In this document: piece by piece, positions 58,757 to 64,000 of the stretch | Layout of the letters: each line of letters opens with the position of its first letter | Position numbering within the stretch: position 1 is the first letter of the stretch | DNA from: Takakia lepidozioides | Taxonomy: Eukaryota; Streptophyta; Takakiopsida; Takakiales; Takakiaceae | Direction: 5' to 3' | Length of the DNA: 64,000 nucleotides | Assembly: GCA_030704615.1 (NCBI GenBank) | Contig: CM060731.1 | Location: 80,826,756-80,890,755, forward strand | Program-made: the position numbers and the translations under genes | Notes under the pieces: generated by a model | What the model was told of the DNA's origin: nothing | Databases searched by the model: none | The model's input: the letters and a program-made list of their open reading frames with translations, nothing else

Positions 58757-59006
58757 GGCTCCATAGGAGTTAGACAACAAACGTTCCATATCACATTCAA
58801 CTGTGCGACACTACCATGAGTGACATGGATAAAAGAGTAATAGGTGTACATGCGACCTCCGCACGTTTAAGTAGACCATTCGCTGGACCTAGTATCAAAC
58901 GTTCGGAGGTCGCATGTGCACCTATTATTTTCCGATCCATGTCCCTCATGGCGGTGTCGCACAGTTGAATGAGATGAGACGTTTGTTGCATAACTCCTAT
59001 GGAACT
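58757..59006. repeat. Foldback inverted repeat, about 110-bp arms
   Basis: The arm 58757-58868 (CTCCATAGGAGTTAGACAAC, TTCAACTGTGCGACAC, GACATGGAT, ATGCGACCTCCG) is repeated in reverse complement at 58897-59006, with roughly 80-90% identity by eye and a 28-bp loop. Both arms also show weakly coding mirror frames. Looks like a MITE or foldback hairpin sitting between two LINE fragments. Confidence 0.8.
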
Positions 59007-59235
59007 CAACACGCCGCATTAACTCAGCTTCGGCGGAGGGCACTCGACCCTCGGTTGTTCTACCTTTCCATGTCTTCATTAGCTGCCTCAAATTCCACGT
59101 GGCGTCTTTCGTCCTGCATTGGATCCACCGATTGAACTTCGGCTTGTCCTTGTCCAAGAGGACGTATTGTATTTGATGGGTTGTGCTACGCGTGGCTCGG
59201 AAGCCCTCCTGGGGGTTGCTCAGAATATGGTGGTG

Positions 59236-60260
59236 TTATCCGTAATTGGATAGCAACGTGGTCAGTGTGCTGGTAAACAATTTATAGATAGTGTTGGCTA
59301 GGGCTATGGTTCTGCAGTTACCGAGGTCAGTAGGGTCACCTTTATTAAATAGCAGGATGGTGCGACTATGTTTCCAAGTGGGTGGAATACGCTTGAGTTG
59401 ATAACATAGTTTGAAAAATTTGAAGAAAATGGTATGAAGATGGGGGTCAAAGGTAGACACCTTCATGACACACCAGACCGTGGTTTGAACCCACAACCAC
59501 ATCCAACGTGGTATGTGCCCATTACCACCGGGCTACATGCTGGTTGTCAGCGCTTGTAATATAGCGTTAGGGATCATATCTGGTCCAGGGGCTTTTGATT
59601 TGGATAGACCTTTAAGGCAAAAGTCATAAAGATCTAGCGTGAATAGGTCATGTATGTGGTCCGTGGGTATTCCATGTTTGTCTAATGAGAACGTCTAGGT
59701 CATGCCATGGATAATGCCTGACTTTACATAAACAGTTGGGGTGGTGGTACTCAGGGTGTAGGCAGTTCGTGATAGCGGACGTATAGGAAACGGATGCCTG
59801 TATCCATATTTCTTTGTTGATATCAGTGGGGCTTCTCAAGAAATGGCCCAGCCGATGTTTAAGGCAGTTTATTGGCGGGTTGAGCGTAGGGTTAAAGATG
59901 GCTTCGTGTGCTCTTTTAGGATGGTCATGTAGGAGCTGGCCAAAGGAGATAACAAACTTTTTGTGGTTATCGCTACCTTTTTGTTTGGTTATAAGATATG
60001 CGGTTTTTTTTGCGTCCCTTCCTAGCTTGGCGAGGGCAGCAACCCAATTCGGGGTGGTATTGTGTCTATAGGAGGGGGCAAGAGGGCTTGGCATACTGGG
60101 AGAGAGTTTAGGCAAGTAATGCGGGGGTCGCGTCTCCATTCTGTGGGATGATTGTTGGATGAGGAATTGGGGATGATAGTAAGGGCACGACGTATGGTAT
60201 GATGGGTATTAAGGTGAGACCGGGTCCAGACACGGTCCATGTTCATTGGGGTCATCTATT
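59236..60260 (-). pseudogene. LINE ORF2 fragment, pre-RT and start of RT
   Basis: Minus strand, from 60255: WRRDPRITCLNSLP, NWVAALAKLGRDAKKTAYLI, QLLHDHPKRAHEAIFNPTLN, then LSKSKAPGPDMIPNAILQAL (the KAPGPD motif just before the LINE RT), then PPTWKHSRTILLFNKGDPTD and LGNCRTIALANTIYKLFTST (RT block 1). A tRNA-like SINE interrupts between KAPGPD and the WKHSRT block. The RT is cut at 59236, before the catalytic blocks. Confidence 0.75.
59455..59550 (-). repeat. tRNA-like SINE inserted in the LINE RT
   Basis: Box-B-like GTGGGTTCAAACCACG (59493-59480 region, minus) and box-A-like TAGCCCGGTGGTAATGGG (59535-59518). Same family as 19195-19290, sharing GGCACATACCAC and the GTGTC...CACCTT end. It lies within LINE coding sequence, so it inserted later than the LINE. 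Confidence 0.55.
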
Positions 60261-60562
60261 CCATGACGGTCATCGTCCTGGCCCTCTGCCATTCTGCAAC
60301 AATCGGAGCAACACTAAACGAGGTTTTCTAATAAGACGTAACTCTAAACCCTTCTCCCGTTAAGTAGGTTTGAGTAGGTGTCAAAATAATTCCTAAAAGC
60401 TAATTTTGTAGAATAAAATGATCCTGGAAGCCAGAGGAGGGTCTATAGGAGCATTTTGCGACCACCTCACAGAAATTGCGGCAAAAAATACCCCCCATCC
60501 AACCAATGGCCTCCTTCTCCACGTGACTACGTATCGTGGAATAATGAAATGTCACGCACACA

Positions 60563-62260
60563 GAAGTTGTGTAGAGAGGAAGTGAGGGGAGAATGAGCCT
60601 CCCTTGGCTTATATCCCCCCCCCTCATTCCTCGGGCCATGTGCAGGGCGAATTTTCTAGAAGCAACCGCCAGAATTGGTGGGCGCTCCATTTTCCAGGAA
60701 AAACAAAAAAAAAAAAAAAAAAAAACCCGACCGCCAAAACAGGCGGTCGCTCCATTTTCCGGATTAAAAAAAAAACTGCGATCGCCAGAACTGGCGATCG
60801 CTCCATTTTTCGAAAATAAAATACATAAGCGACTGCCAACATAGGCGGTCGCTTCATTTTCAAAAAATTTAAAATAAAAGCGACCGCCAGTCATGGCGGT
60901 CGCTCCATTTCCAACAAAATTTTAATAAAAGCGAGTAGTGGCAGTCGCTGGATTTACAAAAAACAAAACAATTGCGGCGACCGCCCGTAATGGCGGTCGC
61001 TTGATTTTCCTCCAAAATATAGAGAAGCGACCGTCTGTAATGGCGGTTGCTTCATTTTCAAAACAATTACAATAAAAGCGACCGCCACAAATGGCGGTCC
61101 CTCCATTTCCAACCAAATTTTTAAAAAAACGACCGCCACTAATGGCGGTCGCTGCAATTACAAAAAACAACAATACTGGCAACCGCCCCTAATGGCGGTC
61201 GCTCCATTTTCCTCCACAAAAAAAAACGACCGCCAGTAACGGCGGTCGCTTCATTTCCAAAATAATTAAAATAAAAGCGACCGCCAGTAATGGCGGTTGC
61301 TACATTTTGTAAAAACAAAAACCGCCAGTAGTGGAAGTGAGGGGAGAATGACTGGGGGCTTATATGCCCACCCCTCCCCCCGCTCATTCCTCGTTCCACG
61401 CGCAGGGCAAACTTTGTAGAAGCGACCGCCACCTTGGCAGTCGCTCCATTTATATAAAAAAAAAACGACCGCCACAAATGGCGGTCGCCCCATTTCGCCA
61501 AAAAAAAGAAAAAAAACGACGCCAGTAATGGCGGTCGCTGCATTTATAAAAACAAAAGAAAACTTCAAGCTACCGGAAGTGAGGGGAGAATGAGCCGGAG
61601 CTTATATGCCCCCCTCCCCCCGCCTCACTCCTCAGTCCATGCGCAGGGCACACTTCGTAGAAGTGACCGCCACCTTGGCGGTCGCTTTATTTTTATTTTC
61701 AAAACAATTAAAATAAAAGCGACCGCCATAAATGGCGGTCGCTCCATTTCCAACCAAATTTAAATAAAAGCGACCGCCCTTAATGGCGGTCGCTCCATTT
61801 TCCTCCAAAAAACAAAAAAACGACCGCTAGTAACGGCGGTCGCTTCATTTCCAAAATAATTAAAATAAAAGCGACCGCCAGTAATGGCGATCGTTTTATT
61901 TCCAAAATAATTAAAATAAAATTGACCGCCATGTATATCCCTCCCCCCCCTCATTCCTCGCTCCACGCGCAGGACAGACCTCGTAGAAGCGACCGCCACC
62001 TTCGCGGTCGCTCTATTTTTTTAAGAAAAACGACCGCCAGTAATGACGGTCGCCCCATTTCCAAAAATATAAATATAAAAGCGACCGCATAAAATGGCGG
62101 TCGCTACATTTTTAAAATAACCATTACAGCGACCGCCTGAAATGGCGGTCGGGGAGAATGTTTGGGAGCTTATATTCCTCCCCCCCCCTCTCATTCCTCG
62201 TTCCACGCGCAGGGCAAACCTCGTAGAAGTGACCGTCAGCTTGGCGGTCGCTCCATTCAA
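60563..62260. repeat. Palindrome array 2, about 26 hairpins with five leader repeats
   Basis: Same GCGACCGCC-loop-GGCGGTCGC unit as array 1, here better conserved and spaced 48-52 bp. Spacers follow TTCATTTCCAAAATAATTAA or CTCCATTTTCCTCC patterns. The array is broken five times by a 60-100 bp leader containing AAGTGAGGGGAGAATGA, GCTTATATGCCC, a C run, CTCATTCCTCG and CACGCGCAGGGCA, starting near 60563, 61331, 61570, 61930 (partial) and 62147. After three of the leaders the first hairpin has the loop ACCTT. That makes it a higher-order repeat. Long open frames on the minus strand are by-products of a 51-bp (17-codon) period. Confidence 0.9.
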
Positions 62261-62534
62261 ATAAAAATGAATGCACAGTTGGAAGCATGACACAATTGTT
62301 CTCCATTCCACAAACAAATCACCGAACACAAACATGAGCAAGTGACGGTGCCTTTGGCCGACATTTTGGCTGGTATACACATGAGCAACATCTTTTATTT
62401 TCCAGCACATCACAACAACAATACAAATACTTATAGTGACAATGATCACATTGATATTACTTCACTACAGAAATATAAACATGTCCACTAAAATGTGCTG
62501 ATGCATGCCTACAGCTGTTTTGCTTCAATTTCTT

Positions 62535-64000
62535 CTACTGCTTCGACGGCGGGACGAAGAAGATCCTAATCCTAATGCTCCGATGGGTTGAAAATCCAGG
62601 ACACGCCTCGACTTCACCACAGTTGCCATGATCAGTGCTGGAATCGTCATCCCTATCCGACCTCATATATCCAGGCCTTTGAATCTGCAAGCGACCTTGA
62701 ACCACATTTAGTTCTCTCTGAGGTCGACTCCCACTTCGGTCTTGAATACCATCCACGGTATCTGGCCTGTTTGTGGGCCGATCGCCTACAAAAGGTTGGA
62801 CTCTTTTCTGTCGTTTATGGACTTGGGACACAATCGAAGGTGATTTCGAAAGAGGTACCGGAGGGGGGTCTGCTCGAGATGGACCGACATTAGATGGTCC
62901 GGCATGTGAGGAACCACGGGTCTGCTGCGCAACACGTCGGTTAAGGTGGAATTGTAGTGGCAGGTTGTCATCATCCGAGGCTTCAACTTCCGCCCAGTCC
63001 AATGCAGCAGAATAATGTCTGCGTGTGGAAAACAGATCAACCCTGTTGCTCCTTAATGCCCGCTGCGTTGATGGGGAGCTGGATCGGTTTTGGCATTGTG
63101 GTGGAGCTGGTTGTATCGGTGAGGCATGATCTCGTCCCGTCGACTGTTCAATGGGTTTGACATCATCGTTTGTATGAACAGGATTGCATACGTCGATCGG
63201 TCCTGGCAGTACATCACCCCTAAGCTCCATTGGGGCACTACCGGTGGCTTCAGCGTGTAGTGGGGGGCGGGGGTCGACCCCAACTTCATTTTGAGGACCA
63301 TGTTCTGGGGATGACACAATTGCAGCTTCACCTTCATCTGCGATACGCACTTCTTCAAGAAGGTCATTAAAGGTCGGCTGGATATAAGCATCATCCTCTG
63401 TGAATGTAAATGGGTCATACGCATATCATCAGATCCATCTTCATTATCGGAGGCAGATGATTCTCTCTGAGGCTCAGTATCGTCACTCATCGAATCAGCC
63501 TCAGAAGCAAAGTCTTCGGAATGCAAATTCATCTCATACCATGCTGCAGCATCATCCGCTGCCCTCTCACGTAGCAGTCGACAATTGATATACACATACA
63601 TCAATTTGTCAGCCCTCACGGGATTCAACCTGTTGCAAATTTTGTTGTGAACAAATGAGTAACTGCTCCAATTGCGTTCGCAAGATGAGACGGAACACAC
63701 TTGAGCAAAAATATGCTTCGCAATGGGAGCCATTGTTCTTGCTCCAGCTCCAATCAGATCCCACCATTCATGTAGCTACATATTGAGCTCTTTTGGATCC
63801 GGCATGTCCTCAAAAGGGTCGCGGCGATCTGAAAAGCATTGGTACTCGGATATAGCTCTCTCTGCATGGTTCAGCGGAGCCAGTCCCATGAGCACTCGCA
63901 CGAGGTCGGCCTTGGCATTAGCGTCATCTCGGAGCATGGTATTGTCGAGCAAGAATGGATTGAGCAAACCCCCGCATAATGCAAGTCCGTTCGAATCATC
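62535..64000 (-). pseudogene. hAT-family transposase, C-terminal part (5' end off window)
   Basis: Minus strand, entering from the right edge: LNPFLLDNTMLRDDANAKAD, then RAISEYQCFSDRRDPFEDMP, a TAG at 63776, then LHEWWDLIGA, IFAQVCSVSSCERNWSSYSF and KICNRLNPVRADKLMYVYIN. The CERNWSSYSFVHxKxxNRL block is the hAT C-terminal dimerisation domain found after the catalytic core. A frameshift near 63,410 leads into a Ser/Pro/Asp-rich tail of some 290 residues ending at 62535. The DDE core would lie beyond 64,000. With a stop and a frameshift it is probably inactive. The palindrome array begins 275 bp downstream of its end; 62,261-62,534 shows no feature. Confidence 0.8.

Noticed and set aside
60770-60805. 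Cyanobacterial HIP1 palindrome (GCGATCGC) suggesting bacterial or plastid origin
   Set aside because: It appears only as a one-base variant of the GCGACCGCC arm within the array; nothing else here is bacterial.
60400-60894. 164-codon minus-strand frame as a repetitive protein gene
   Set aside because: It reads through hairpins and A/T spacers with a homopolymer run; explained by the repeat period.

Overview
This is nuclear DNA from a green plant, most likely a land plant outside the flowering plants with a large, repeat-rich genome. The evidence is multi-exon genes with GT-AG introns, plant-specific families (an ISE2-type plastid helicase, a class II small heat-shock protein, a NAP1 ending in CKQQ), and dense, decayed LTR retrotransposons, LINEs, a hAT element and tRNA-like SINEs. 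I cannot name the species.

Layout. Bases 1-6,420 carry the 5' half of an ISE2-like helicase (minus) and a damaged small-HSP gene (minus) with a heat-shock promoter. Bases 6,724-7,812 encode a group II intron-type reverse transcriptase/maturase with degenerate catalytic motifs. Bases 11,648-17,835 hold two minus-strand genes: a GOLD-domain protein with an incomplete 5' end, and a complete seven-exon gene of a conserved plant family of unknown function. From 19.2 to 41 kb the window is almost all repeats: a chromovirus remnant, fragments of a second LTR element, a Ty3/gypsy-like element with about 1.65-kb terminal direct repeats, LINE pieces and two 1.9-kb direct repeats. Bases 41.3-42.2 kb are an array of GC-rich palindromes. 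Bases 43.5-52.1 kb are the second genic island, with a 179-aa conserved protein (minus) and a complete 13-exon NAP1 gene (plus). From 54.9 to 60.3 kb there are LINE remains and foldback repeats. Bases 60.6-62.3 kb are a second, larger palindrome array, and 62.5-64 kb is the 3' part of a hAT transposase (minus).

Most notable. The Ty3/gypsy-like element at 25.6-34.4 kb carries a near-complete C5-cytosine DNA methyltransferase domain between its aspartic protease and reverse transcriptase. The protein order is Gag (two CCHC knuckles), protease, C5-MTase, RT, RNase H, integrase. Methyltransferase motifs I, IV (PC), VI (EN), VIII and X lie in canonical order. Capture of C5-MTases by retrotransposons has been reported in the charophyte Klebsormidium and the dinoflagellate Symbiodinium; this looks like a further, degraded example. 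The palindrome arrays (about 18 and 26 units, roughly 50-bp spacing, the second with five leader repeats) are the other structure I cannot assign to a known class.

All exon models, domain names and repeat relationships come from reading the sequence by eye. No database search or alignment program was run.
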